In this document: one piece after another, positions 16,158 through 23,531 of the stretch
How positions within the stretch are numbered: the stretch's first letter is position 1
Layout of the letters: each line of letters starts with the position of its first letter
Assembly (NCBI RefSeq): GCF_011008945.1
Contig: NZ_WYCT01000034.1
Location: 1 to 35,824, forward strand
Direction: 5' to 3'
Source of the DNA: Streptomyces harenosi
GTDB lineage: Bacteria; Actinomycetota; Actinomycetes; Streptomycetales; Streptomycetaceae
DNA: 35,824 nt
Made by a program: the position numbers and the translations under genes
Notes under the pieces: generated by a model
Databases searched by the model: none
Told to the model about the DNA's origin: nothing
The model's input: the letters and a program-made list of their open reading frames with translations, nothing else

Positions 16158-16197
16158 AGAGGCGCGAGGCGCCCGGAGAGAGGCGCGAGGCGCCCGG
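16158..16197. repeat. Two direct copies of a 19-bp repeat, 21-bp period
   Basis: The 19-bp unit AGAGGCGCGAGGCGCCCGG occurs at 16158-16176 (reading A at 16158) and again at 16179-16197. It contains a GGCGCC palindrome. It lies in the 205-bp gap between cbiG/cobJ and cbiX, where a promoter for cbiX-cobC may sit. It may be a tandem operator or slippage product. Confidence 0.65.
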
Positions 16198-16250
16198 CCG
16201 GTCACCCGGCCGCCGGGAGGGCCCCCGCGCGGCGGGGCGCGCGAGCGGCC

Positions 16251-17942
16251 TCACTCCGGCTCCTTCCGCCCGGCCTGCCAGCGGTAGCCGCGCGGTGTCA
16301 CCATGCGCCCCGCGATCAGGCGGGTCGCGGTGTTGCCCACCGTCACGACCGTCATCATGTCGACCGTGGCCGGATCGAGCGCGGCGAGCGTCGTCACCCG
16401 GCTGGACTCGTCGGGCCGGGAGGCGTTGCGGACGACACCGACCGGTGTCCCCGGCTCCCGGTGTCCGGCGAGGATCGCGAGCGCCTTGGGGAGCTGCCAG
16501 TCGCGGCCCCGGCTGCGCGGGTTGTAGAAGGTCACGACCAGATCGGCCTCGGCCGCCGCCCGCACCCGCCGCTCGATGACCTCCCAGGGGGTGTGCAGGT
16601 CGGACAGGCTGATCGAGACATGGTCGTGGCCGAGCGGCGCCCCCAGGATCGCCCCGGCCGCGAGCGCCGCCGTGACCCCCGGCACGCCGACCACGTCGAT
16701 GTCGTCGGACGCCTCGGCGAGCGCGGGGGAGGCCATGGCGTAGACCCCGGCGTCGCCGCTGCCGATCAGCGCCACGGCCTGCCCCTTGCGGGCCTCGGCC
16801 ACGGCGGTCCGCGCCCGCTCCTCCTCGGCGCCGAGCCCGGACTCCAGCACCCGGGTGCCGGGGCGCAGCAGGTCGCGGATCTGGTCGACGTACTGGTCCA
16901 GGCCGACCAGCACCGAGGCCCGCTCCAGTTCGGCCCTGGCGCGCGGGGTGAGCAGGTCGCGGGCGCCGGGCCCGAGCCCGACCACCGCGAGCCGGCCGCG
17001 TCCGGGCCGCCGTACCACCGCGCAGGTCGCCATGGCGGGGCTGGCCGCCGACTTCCGCTTGGGGACGAGGAGTTCGCCGCCGCGCACCAGCGCCGCCGCC
17101 TCCGCCACCGACGGCGTGCCCACCGCGGCGAGCGGCGCCTCGGAGGGGTTGGGCACCTCGACCCGGGCCAGCTCCTCGGCGGCGTACGTCACCAGCGGCA
17201 CCCCCAGCCGGGCGGCGGCCCCGACGATGCCGGGCTCCCCGGCCTTGGCGTCCACGGTGGCCAGCTCGGCGACACTGCGCGCGGACAGCCCCGCCTCCCG
17301 CAGGGCACCGTCGATCACCCCGAGCACCTCGGTCACGGGCGCCCCCCTGGACGCGCCGACCCCGACCACCAGCGTCGGCGGGCGCAGCACGGCCTCCCGC
17401 TCGGCGGGCTCGACCAGGCGGTCCGTGACCCGGATCGTGTACGGCCCGTCGCCGGCGACCGGCAGCGGCGGCAGCGGCCAGGCCACCTCGGCCCGCAGCG
17501 CCACCGGTTCGCCGTCCAGCAGGGCCCGCGAGACCGCGGCGACCGCGCCCTCCACGGGGAGCCCGAGCGTGTCCAGTCCCGCGATGCCGACGGCGTCCGT
17601 CGCCGTCGTCACCACCGGCTCGGCGCCCAGCACCTCGCCGACCGCGCGGGCCAGGTCGTTGGCGCCGCCGCCGTGCCCGCCGGCCAGCGACACCGCGAAC
17701 CGCCCGGCCTCGTCGACGCAGACCACACCCGGGTCGGTCGCCTTCTCCCGGAGCAGCGGCGCGATCAGCCGGACGACCGCCCCCGTCGCCAGGAAGCACA
17801 CCAATTGCTCGCACTCGGCGAACGCCCGCCGTACGGCGTCCTTCACCGGGCCGTCGTACACGCGCGTGCGGTCCGGCCACGCCGCGGCCAGCCGGTCCCG
17901 CGCCGCCGCCCCCGCCGAGGTGGCGGAAATGAGGCCGATCAC
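16251..17942 (-). CDS. cobJ: CbiG-CobJ fusion: cobalt-precorrin-5A hydrolase-like / precorrin-3B C17-methyltransferase
   Basis: A 563-residue fusion. Residues ~35-125 form the CbiG N-terminal domain (FLATGAVVRLIAPLL, SLAGGHGGGANDLA). Residues ~190-300 form the CbiG C-terminal/CobE-like domain (VVGVGASRGAPVTEVL). Residues ~317-545 are a SAM-dependent CobJ/CbiH methyltransferase with GLGPG (322-326) and GSGDAGVYAMA (394-404). By family the two parts act in ring contraction and C-17 methylation of the corrin ring. CbiG proper belongs to the anaerobic pathway, so the fusion with CobJ in a CobN-containing locus points to a hybrid route. GTG 17942 has AAGGAG at 8 nt and overlaps the cobL stop by GTGA, so it is coupled to cobL. 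The symbol cbiGH would also fit. Confidence 0.92.
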   Translation of the reverse strand: MIGLISATSAGAAARDRLAAAWPDRTRVYDGPVKDAVRRAFAECEQLVCFLATGAVVRLIAPLLREKATDPGVVCVDEAGRFAVSLAGGHGGGANDLARAVGEVLGAEPVVTTATDAVGIAGLDTLGLPVEGAVAAVSRALLDGEPVALRAEVAWPLPPLPVAGDGPYTIRVTDRLVEPAEREAVLRPPTLVVGVGASRGAPVTEVLGVIDGALREAGLSARSVAELATVDAKAGEPGIVGAAARLGVPLVTYAAEELARVEVPNPSEAPLAAVGTPSVAEAAALVRGGELLVPKRKSAASPAMATCAVVRRPGRGRLAVVGLGPGARDLLTPRARAELERASVLVGLDQYVDQIRDLLRPGTRVLESGLGAEEERARTAVAEARKGQAVALIGSGDAGVYAMASPALAEASDDIDVVGVPGVTAALAAGAILGAPLGHDHVSISLSDLHTPWEVIERRVRAAAEADLVVTFYNPRSRGRDWQLPKALAILAGHREPGTPVGVVRNASRPDESSRVTTLAALDPATVDMMTVVTVGNTATRLIAGRMVTPRGYRWQAGRKEPE

Positions 17943-19177
17943 TGGGCAACTCCTTCGGTACAGGGGGGACGCCGTACGCCCCACAGCAGGAAAACGGGGT
18001 TGGCCGCCGCGAGCCGGGTCACGTCCCCCGGCAGCGGCGCGAGCCGGGAGGACTGCAAGAGCACTCCGTCGCAGGTGAACCCGGCACCCGTCAGGGCCCC
18101 CCGCGCGGCCGGCACCCGGTCGAGCGCGGCCATGGCGACGACCACCGCGCGCCGGGCGCGCCGCGCGCAGGCGGTGACGATCGCGGGCAGTTCACGCCCC
18201 CCGCCGCCGATGAACACGGCGTCGGGGTCGTCGGCGAGACCGGCCAGCGCCTCCGGCGCCGCCCCGTGCACCACCCGCACGTCGACGCCGTGCGCGGCGG
18301 CGTTGGCGCCGATCCGCGCGGTGCCGTCGGCGGTCTTCTCCACCGCGACGACGGCGGCGCCGAGCCGCGCGCACTCCACGGCGACCGAGCCGGAGCCCGC
18401 GCCGACGTCCCAGACGAGGTCACCCGGCCGCGGCCCGAGCCGGGCCAGGGCCAGCGCCCGCACCTCGAACTTGGTGATCATCGAGTCGCGGTGGGCGAAC
18501 GCGGACTCCTCCAGCGCCCACCCGGCGGGCTGCGCGGGCGGCCCCGCCACCGTCCGCGCCGGGCCCAGCGCCCGCGCCTCGTCCAGGCAGAGCACGACGC
18601 TCACCGCGCCGCCCCAGTCCCGGGCGGCGGCCTCGGCGGGCGTCACCCGCTCCACCCGCTCGCGGTCCGGGTCGCCGAGCGCGGAGGCGACCACCAGGAC
18701 CCGGTTGGTGCCCCCGAGCGCCGCGCCGAGCTCGGCCGGGCCGGCACCGGGCCCGGTCAGCACCGCGGTCTTCGGCCGGGCCCGGCACACGTTGACCGCC
18801 GTCCTCAGGTCCCGGCCGTGCGCGCTGACCACCACGGCGTCCTCCCACGGCAGCCCGATCCGGGCGAACGCCGCCGCCACGGAGGGCACCCCGGGCCGCA
18901 CGTCCAGCCGCTCGGGCCCGAACCGCTCGGCCAGCGCCCGCACGATCCCGAAGAACCCCGGGTCGCCGGAGGCCAGCACCACCACCCGCCGGTCCTCCGC
19001 CACATACCGCGCGACGGTGTCCAGGGCGGGCGCCAGCGGTCCCAGCACGACGCGCTCGGCCGACCCGGGCAGCCGTACGGCGTCCAGGTGCCGCCGCCCG
19101 CCGACGACCAGCTCGGCGCCGGCCACCGCCGCCTGCGGCACGGGCGTCCCGGTCCCCGTACCGATGACCGTGATCAC
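17939..19177 (-). CDS. cobL: Precorrin-6Y C5,15-methyltransferase (decarboxylating), CbiE-CbiT fusion
   Basis: A 412-residue two-domain enzyme. Residues 1-205 are the CbiE-type methyltransferase (VVVLASGDPGFFGIVRALAE at ~66-85). Residues ~225-400 are the CbiT-type methyltransferase/decarboxylase with a Rossmann SAM site D257-V-G-A-G-S-G263. Together they methylate C-5 and C-15 and remove the C-12 acetate carboxyl group of the corrin precursor in the cytoplasm. GTG 19177 overlaps the cobM stop (GTGA), and its own stop overlaps the cobJ start the same way. This gives a coupled cobM-cobL-cobJ unit. The frame remains open upstream over cobM, but the overlap and the MITVIGTGTGTP start decide. Confidence 0.94.
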   Translation of the reverse strand: MITVIGTGTGTPVPQAAVAGAELVVGGRRHLDAVRLPGSAERVVLGPLAPALDTVARYVAEDRRVVVLASGDPGFFGIVRALAERFGPERLDVRPGVPSVAAAFARIGLPWEDAVVVSAHGRDLRTAVNVCRARPKTAVLTGPGAGPAELGAALGGTNRVLVVASALGDPDRERVERVTPAEAAARDWGGAVSVVLCLDEARALGPARTVAGPPAQPAGWALEESAFAHRDSMITKFEVRALALARLGPRPGDLVWDVGAGSGSVAVECARLGAAVVAVEKTADGTARIGANAAAHGVDVRVVHGAAPEALAGLADDPDAVFIGGGGRELPAIVTACARRARRAVVVAMAALDRVPAARGALTGAGFTCDGVLLQSSRLAPLPGDVTRLAAANPVFLLWGVRRPPCTEGVAQ

Positions 19178-19992
19178 GTCTGGGCACCCCGCGCGCGCAG
19201 TTCCCTGCGGGCCTGGGGGTCGGCCTTGCGGTAGCCGTGGAAGTGACCGGGGTGGTACAGGTGCGAGCGGGTGCCGTGGGCGTCCAGGGCCGGGCCGACC
19301 AGGAACAGCGTGTGCTTCCAGAGCTTGTGCTCCTTGACCGTCTCCTCCAGCGTGCCGATCGTGCACTTGACGATCAGCTCCTCCGGCCAGGTCGCCTGGT
19401 AGGCGACGACGACCGGGGTGCTCGTCGGGTAGCCGCCCTCCAGCAGCTCCCGCACGAGCTGCCCGCTGCGGGCGGCCGACAGGAAGACCGCCATGGTCGT
19501 GCCGTGCCTGGCGAAATCCCGGACCTCCTCCCCGGGCGGCATCGGCGTCTTGCCGCCGCCCAGCCGGGTCAGCACCACCGACTGCGCGACCTCGGGGATG
19601 GTCAGCTCCCGCTGCGCCAGCGCGGCCACCGCGGAGAAGGACGACACGCCGGGCACCACCTCGGTGGCGATGCCGATCTCGTGGCACCGGTCGAGCTGCT
19701 CCTGCGTACCGCCCCACAGCGCCGGGTCGCCGGAGTGGATGCGGGCCACCTTCAGGCCCTCGGCGCGCGCCCGCTCGTAGACGGCGACCACGTCCTCCAG
19801 CGACATCGTCGCCGAGTCCAGGATCTGCGCGTCCTCGCGCGCGTGCTCCAGGACCTCCGCCTGGACCAGGCTCGCCGCCCAGATCACGACGTCGGCCTCG
19901 GCGATCGCGCGCGCGGCGCGGAACGTCAGCAGATCGGCGGCGCCGGGGCCGGCACCGACGAAGGTCACCTTGCCGGCAGGGGTGTCGGCCAT
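19174..19992 (-). CDS. cobM: Precorrin-4 C11-methyltransferase
   Basis: A 272-residue SAM-dependent tetrapyrrole methyltransferase that methylates C-11 (CobM, or CbiF in the anaerobic naming). It has GAGPG at 13-17, IHSGDPALWGG (about 85-95), the VPGVSSFSAVAALAQRELT segment and the C-terminal SHLYHPGHFHGYRK that marks this subfamily. ATG 19992 (MADTPAGKV) is chosen; GAGAGGAA lies about 10 nt upstream, and the longer frame has no site. It is the first gene of a cobM-cobL-cobJ unit and is divergent from a ZIP transporter gene, with two palindromes in the 113-bp shared promoter. No cobalamin riboswitch is visible here. Confidence 0.95.
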   Translation of the reverse strand: MADTPAGKVTFVGAGPGAADLLTFRAARAIAEADVVIWAASLVQAEVLEHAREDAQILDSATMSLEDVVAVYERARAEGLKVARIHSGDPALWGGTQEQLDRCHEIGIATEVVPGVSSFSAVAALAQRELTIPEVAQSVVLTRLGGGKTPMPPGEEVRDFARHGTTMAVFLSAARSGQLVRELLEGGYPTSTPVVVAYQATWPEELIVKCTIGTLEETVKEHKLWKHTLFLVGPALDAHGTRSHLYHPGHFHGYRKADPQARRELRARGAQT

Positions 19993-20023
19993 GGGGTCGG
20001 TTCCTCTCGTACGGAAGTCAACA

Positions 20024-20080
20024 CGCATCACGCGGATGCGACACGGGTTCGGCGCGGGCCGGGTCGGTCATGCGCGACCC
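20024..20080. promoter_or_regulatory. Two palindromes in the cobM/ZIP divergent promoter
   Basis: CGCATC (20024-20029) and GATGCG (20035-20040) flank a 5-bp spacer. GGGTCG (20061-20066) and CGACCC (20075-20080) flank an 8-bp spacer. Both lie between cobM and the metal transporter gene. A metal-responsive regulator is an attractive idea, but neither matches a Zur or Nur box I know. Confidence 0.4.
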
Positions 20081-20105
20081 GCCGCCGATCGGATAGCAAG
20101 GGCAC

Positions 20106-20834
20106 ATGGCGGTCTTCGTCGCGCTCGGCGCGTTCCTGATGACGCTGGCCGGCGGCTGGACGGCACAGCGCGTGACCGACCGCCGCCATCTGGTGCTGGG
20201 CCTGGCCGGCGGCCTGATGCTGGGCGTCGTCGGCCTGGACCTGCTGCCGGAGGCGCTGGAGGCGGCGGACGGCGCGGTGCACGGCGTCCCGGCGGCCCTG
20301 CTGCTGTTCGTGGCCGGTTTCCTCGTGGCCCATCTGGTGGAACGCCTGCTGGCGGCTCGCCAGGCGGCGCACGGCGCCGGCGAGCACGACGGCCGGACGC
20401 CCGAGGTGGGCCTCACCGCCGCCGCCGCGATGGTGGGCCACAGCGCCATGGACGGGGTCGCCATCGGCGCCGCCTTCCAGGTCGGCCACGGCATGGGCCT
20501 CGCCGTCGCGCTGGCGGTGATCGCCCACGACTTCGCGGACGGCTTCAACACCTTCACCCTGACCACCCTCTACGGCAACGCCCGCCGCCGCGCCGTCGCC
20601 ATGCTGGTCGCGGACGCCGTCGCCCCGGTCGCCGGCGCGGCCTCCACGCTGCTGTTCACCATCCCCGAGCCGGTGCTCGGCGGCTATCTCGGCTTCTTCG
20701 GCGGCGCGCTGCTCTATCTGGCGGCGGCCGAGATCCTGCCCGAGGCCCACCACGAGCACCCGGCCCGCTCGACCCTGCTGTGCACGGTCGCGGGCGCGGC
20801 GTTCATCTGGCTGGTGGTCGGCATCGCCGAGTGA
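20106..20834 (+). CDS. ZIP-family divalent metal transporter
   Basis: A 242-residue polytopic membrane protein with about eight hydrophobic segments. The ZIP metal-site helices are recognisable as H112-S-A-M-D116-G and H141-D-F-A-D145-G-F-N148, variants of the usual HNxxEG/HExxHE motifs, so several metal ligands are Asp instead of Glu. A His/Asp-bearing loop (AAHGAGEHDG, about 87-96) lies between helices 3 and 4. ZIP proteins import Zn2+, Fe2+, Mn2+ or Co2+. It is the only plus-strand gene inside the cobalamin locus, between cobM and cobI, which suggests cobalt supply but does not prove it. ATG 20106 is preceded by AAGGG. It ends 17 bp from the convergent cobI stop. Confidence 0.88.
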   Translation: MAVFVALGAFLMTLAGGWTAQRVTDRRHLVLGLAGGLMLGVVGLDLLPEALEAADGAVHGVPAALLLFVAGFLVAHLVERLLAARQAAHGAGEHDGRTPEVGLTAAAAMVGHSAMDGVAIGAAFQVGHGMGLAVALAVIAHDFADGFNTFTLTTLYGNARRRAVAMLVADAVAPVAGAASTLLFTIPEPVLGGYLGFFGGALLYLAAAEILPEAHHEHPARSTLLCTVAGAAFIWLVVGIAE

Positions 20835-20843
20835 CCACGCCGC

Positions 20844-20877
20844 ACGGCGGGTCACAGCTTGCCGCCCCGCCCGCCGT
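20844..20877. terminator. Weak candidate terminator at the ZIP/cobI convergence
   Basis: ACGGCGGG (20844-20851) and CCCGCCGT (20870-20877) are perfect arms with an 18-nt spacer. The structure overlaps the end of cobI and follows the ZIP stop. The long loop makes it a weak call. Confidence 0.35.
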
Positions 20878-21583
20878 CCCGGCGCGCGGGCGCGATCAGC
20901 GTCGACAGGTACGGCAGCGCGGCCCCGTCCAGCTCGGCGGCCGGCCGGATCGACTCCTCGGGCAGCCCCAGCGCGGAGCCCCACACGGCACCGTCGATCC
21001 GCCCGCTCTCCCGCAGCGCCTCGGCGACCTCGGCGGCCTGCCGCCCGAACTTGTACGCCACGACCGTGCCCGGCCCGTTCAGCGCGTCCTTCAGCACGGC
21101 CGCGCCCGCCGTCACCGGCACCAGCGTCAGCGGTTCGGTGCCCTCCGTCAGCACGGCGCCCGAGCGGGCCGCGAGATCCTGCATGGCGGTGATCCCGGGC
21201 ACCGTCTCCACGACCGTGCCCGGCACCAGGCCGGCCACCGTCTGCGCGAGATAGGTGAACGTCGAGTACACGTTCGGGTCCCCGATGGTCGCGAACGCCA
21301 CCGTGCCGTGCTCGCGCAGCAGCCCGGCCACCCGCTCGCCGGCCGCGTCCCAGGCGGCCTCGCGCCGCGCCCGGTCGGTGCGCTCGTTCAGTGCGAACAC
21401 CACCCGGACGACCTTGTCCTCCGGCACGTAGTGCAGCACGGTCGCCTCCGCGCGCCCGCGCTCGCCCGTGTCCATCACGGGTACGACGACGGCCTCGGCG
21501 GCCCGCAGCGCGTTCACGCCCTTCACGGTCACCAGCTCCGGGTCGCCCGGACCGACCCCGACCCCGATCAGCCTGCTGCTCAT
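20852..21583 (-). CDS. cobI: Precorrin-2 C20-methyltransferase
   Basis: A 243-residue SAM-dependent methyltransferase that adds the C-20 methyl group to precorrin-2 (CobI; CbiL in the anaerobic naming). It has GVGVGPGDPELVTVKGV at 7-23, FATIGDPNVYSTFTYLA (about 97-113) and VPGITAMQDLAARSG, all hallmarks of this subfamily. ATG 21583 overlaps the cobB stop (ATGA), and GAGAGGTG lies about 10 nt before it. It is the last gene of the riboswitch-headed cbiB-to-cobI operon. The long upstream open frame belongs to cobB in another register. Confidence 0.95.
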   Translation of the reverse strand: MSSRLIGVGVGPGDPELVTVKGVNALRAAEAVVVPVMDTGERGRAEATVLHYVPEDKVVRVVFALNERTDRARREAAWDAAGERVAGLLREHGTVAFATIGDPNVYSTFTYLAQTVAGLVPGTVVETVPGITAMQDLAARSGAVLTEGTEPLTLVPVTAGAAVLKDALNGPGTVVAYKFGRQAAEVAEALRESGRIDGAVWGSALGLPEESIRPAAELDGAALPYLSTLIAPARRDGGRGGKL

Positions 21584-22935
21584 GACGTCCGGCACCTCTC
21601 CACGAACCGACGGGCGACACCGGGCTCGGACGCCCAGTGCGTGTGCAGATAACTCGCGTGCACACCGCGCTGTACGAAACCTTCGACGCGCCGCTCGGGC
21701 GCCCGCACCCCCCACGCCGGGGCCGCCCCCGCGCCGGGCTCGACCACCGTGCGGTGGAACTCGTGCCCCCGCATCCGCGTCCCGGCCGGCGCCAGCACAC
21801 TGTCGCCCACCGCCACCGCGTCCCGGTAGCCCAGTGTCAGCCGCTCGCTCATCCGCGCACGGGCGTCCAGCACCCCGCACATCGGCCGCCCGTCCAGCTC
21901 CCGGCACAGATACAGCAGCCCCGCGCACTCGGCGGCCACCGGGGCGCCGGAGCGCGCCAGCTCGCCGACGGCCCGGCGCAGCGGCTCGTTGGCCGACAGC
22001 TCGGCGGCGTACACCTCCGGGAACCCGCCGCCGATCACCAGCCCCGCCGTGCCCTCGGGCAGCGCCTCGTCCCGCAGCGGATCGAAGGTCACCACCTCGG
22101 CACCGGCGGCGGCGAGCAGCTCGGTGTGCTCGGCGTAGGAGAACGTGAACGCCGCGCCACCGGCGACGGCGACCACGGGGCGCCGCCCGCCGGAGACCAC
22201 CGGCGGCTCCCACTCCCCGCACCCCAGGGGGCCCGCGCCGCGCGCCAGCCCGGCCAGCGCCTCCAGATCGCATCCGGCCTCGACCTGCGCGGCCATGGCC
22301 GCCACGGCCTCCACCGCAGCGGCGCGCCGCTCGGCGACCGGCACCAGGCCCAGGTGCCGCGACGGCGTGTCCACCTGCGGCGCCCGCCGCAGCACGCCCA
22401 GCACCGGCACCCCGGACGCGTCCAGCGCCTCCCGCAGCAGCGCCTCGTGCCGGTCGGAGCCGACCTTGTTGAGGATCACGCCCCCGATCCGCACCTCCGG
22501 ATCCCAGGACGCGAAGCCGTGCACCAGCGCCGCCACCGACCGCGACTGCGACGACGCGTCGACCACCAGCACCACCGGCGCCCGCAGCACCTTCGCCACC
22601 TGCGCGGTGGACGCCAGCTCGCCCTGCCCGGCCGCCCCGTCGTACAGCCCCATCACGCCCTCGACGACGGCGAGGTCGCAGCCGCGCGCACCGTGCGCGA
22701 ACAGCGGCCCGACCAGATCGGGACCGCACAGGTAGGCGTCCAGGTTCCGGCCGGGGCGCCCGGTCGCGAGCGTGTGATAGCCGGGGTCGATGTAGTCCGG
22801 GCCCACCTTGTGCGGGGACACGGCGAGCCCCCGCGCGGCGAACGCGGCCATCAGCCCCGTGGCGACGGTGGTCTTGCCGCTCCCCGAGGAGGGCGCGGCG
22901 ACCACCAGCCGGGGGACGGACGAGGAGGGGTTCAC
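21580..22935 (-). CDS. cobB: Cobyrinic/hydrogenobyrinic acid a,c-diamide synthase
   Basis: A 451-residue ATP- and glutamine-dependent amidase that amidates the a and c acetate side chains. The N-terminal P-loop domain has APSSGSGKTT (14-23) and VEGVMGLYDG (91-100). The C-terminal class I-type glutaminase domain has C337 (AAECAGLLYL) and the SYLHTHW histidine segment (429-434). In the late-insertion route its product is hydrogenobyrinic acid a,c-diamide, the substrate of CobN; in the early-cobalt route (CbiA) it is the cobalt form. GTG 22935 overlaps the cobO stop (GTGA); a second GTG lies directly upstream at 22938. Its stop overlaps cobI. Confidence 0.95.
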   Translation of the reverse strand: MNPSSSVPRLVVAAPSSGSGKTTVATGLMAAFAARGLAVSPHKVGPDYIDPGYHTLATGRPGRNLDAYLCGPDLVGPLFAHGARGCDLAVVEGVMGLYDGAAGQGELASTAQVAKVLRAPVVLVVDASSQSRSVAALVHGFASWDPEVRIGGVILNKVGSDRHEALLREALDASGVPVLGVLRRAPQVDTPSRHLGLVPVAERRAAAVEAVAAMAAQVEAGCDLEALAGLARGAGPLGCGEWEPPVVSGGRRPVVAVAGGAAFTFSYAEHTELLAAAGAEVVTFDPLRDEALPEGTAGLVIGGGFPEVYAAELSANEPLRRAVGELARSGAPVAAECAGLLYLCRELDGRPMCGVLDARARMSERLTLGYRDAVAVGDSVLAPAGTRMRGHEFHRTVVEPGAGAAPAWGVRAPERRVEGFVQRGVHASYLHTHWASEPGVARRFVERCRTS

Positions 22936-23531
22936 CACTCGATGCCTCTCTGCCCCTTCTGGCCGACGTCCATGGGGTGCTTCACCTTGGACATGTCGGT
23001 CACGAGGTCGGCGAGGTCCACCAGCTTCTCCGGCGCGTTCCGCCCGGTGATGACGACGTGCTGGGTGCCGGGGCGGTCGCGCAGCACCTGCACGACCTCG
23101 TCCGTGTCGACCCACCCCCAGTGCATGGGGTACGCGAACTCGTCGAGCACGTACAGCTTGTACGTCTCGTTCGCCAGGTCCCGCTTGACCTGCTCCCAGC
23201 CCTCGCGGGCCTTCTCCTCGTTGTCCATCTGGGCGTCGCGCTGGACCCAGGACCAGCCCTCGCCCATCTTGTGCCAGGCGACGGTCCCGCCCTCGCCGGA
23301 GTCCCCGAGCACCCGCAGCGCCCGCTCCTCGCCGACCTTCCACTTCGCCGACTTGACGAACTGGAACACCCCGATCGGCCACCCCTGGTTCCAGGCGCGC
23401 AGCGCCAGCCCGAAGGCGGCCGTCGACTTGCCCTTGCCGACGCCCGTGTGCACCACGACCAGCGGCCGGTTGCGCCGCTGGCGGGTCGTCAGACCGTCGT
23501 CCGGAACGACACTCGGCTGTCCCTGCGGCAT
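22932..23531 (-). CDS. cobO: Cob(I)yrinic acid a,c-diamide adenosyltransferase
   Basis: A 199-residue ATP:corrinoid adenosyltransferase of the CobO/BtuR/CobA type, which attaches the 5'-deoxyadenosyl ligand to reduced cobalt. It shows the P-loop G30-V-G-K-G-K-S36 and downstream AWNQGWPIGVFQFVK, YKLYVLDEFAYPMHWGW and HVVITGRNAPEKLVDLADLVT, which are strongly diagnostic. The ATG overlaps the last base of the chelatase stop (TAATG) and its own stop overlaps the cobB start. An Arg-rich N-terminal stretch (RQRRNRP) precedes the P-loop. Confidence 0.96.
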   Translation of the reverse strand: MPQGQPSVVPDDGLTTRQRRNRPLVVVHTGVGKGKSTAAFGLALRAWNQGWPIGVFQFVKSAKWKVGEERALRVLGDSGEGGTVAWHKMGEGWSWVQRDAQMDNEEKAREGWEQVKRDLANETYKLYVLDEFAYPMHWGWVDTDEVVQVLRDRPGTQHVVITGRNAPEKLVDLADLVTDMSKVKHPMDVGQKGQRGIEW

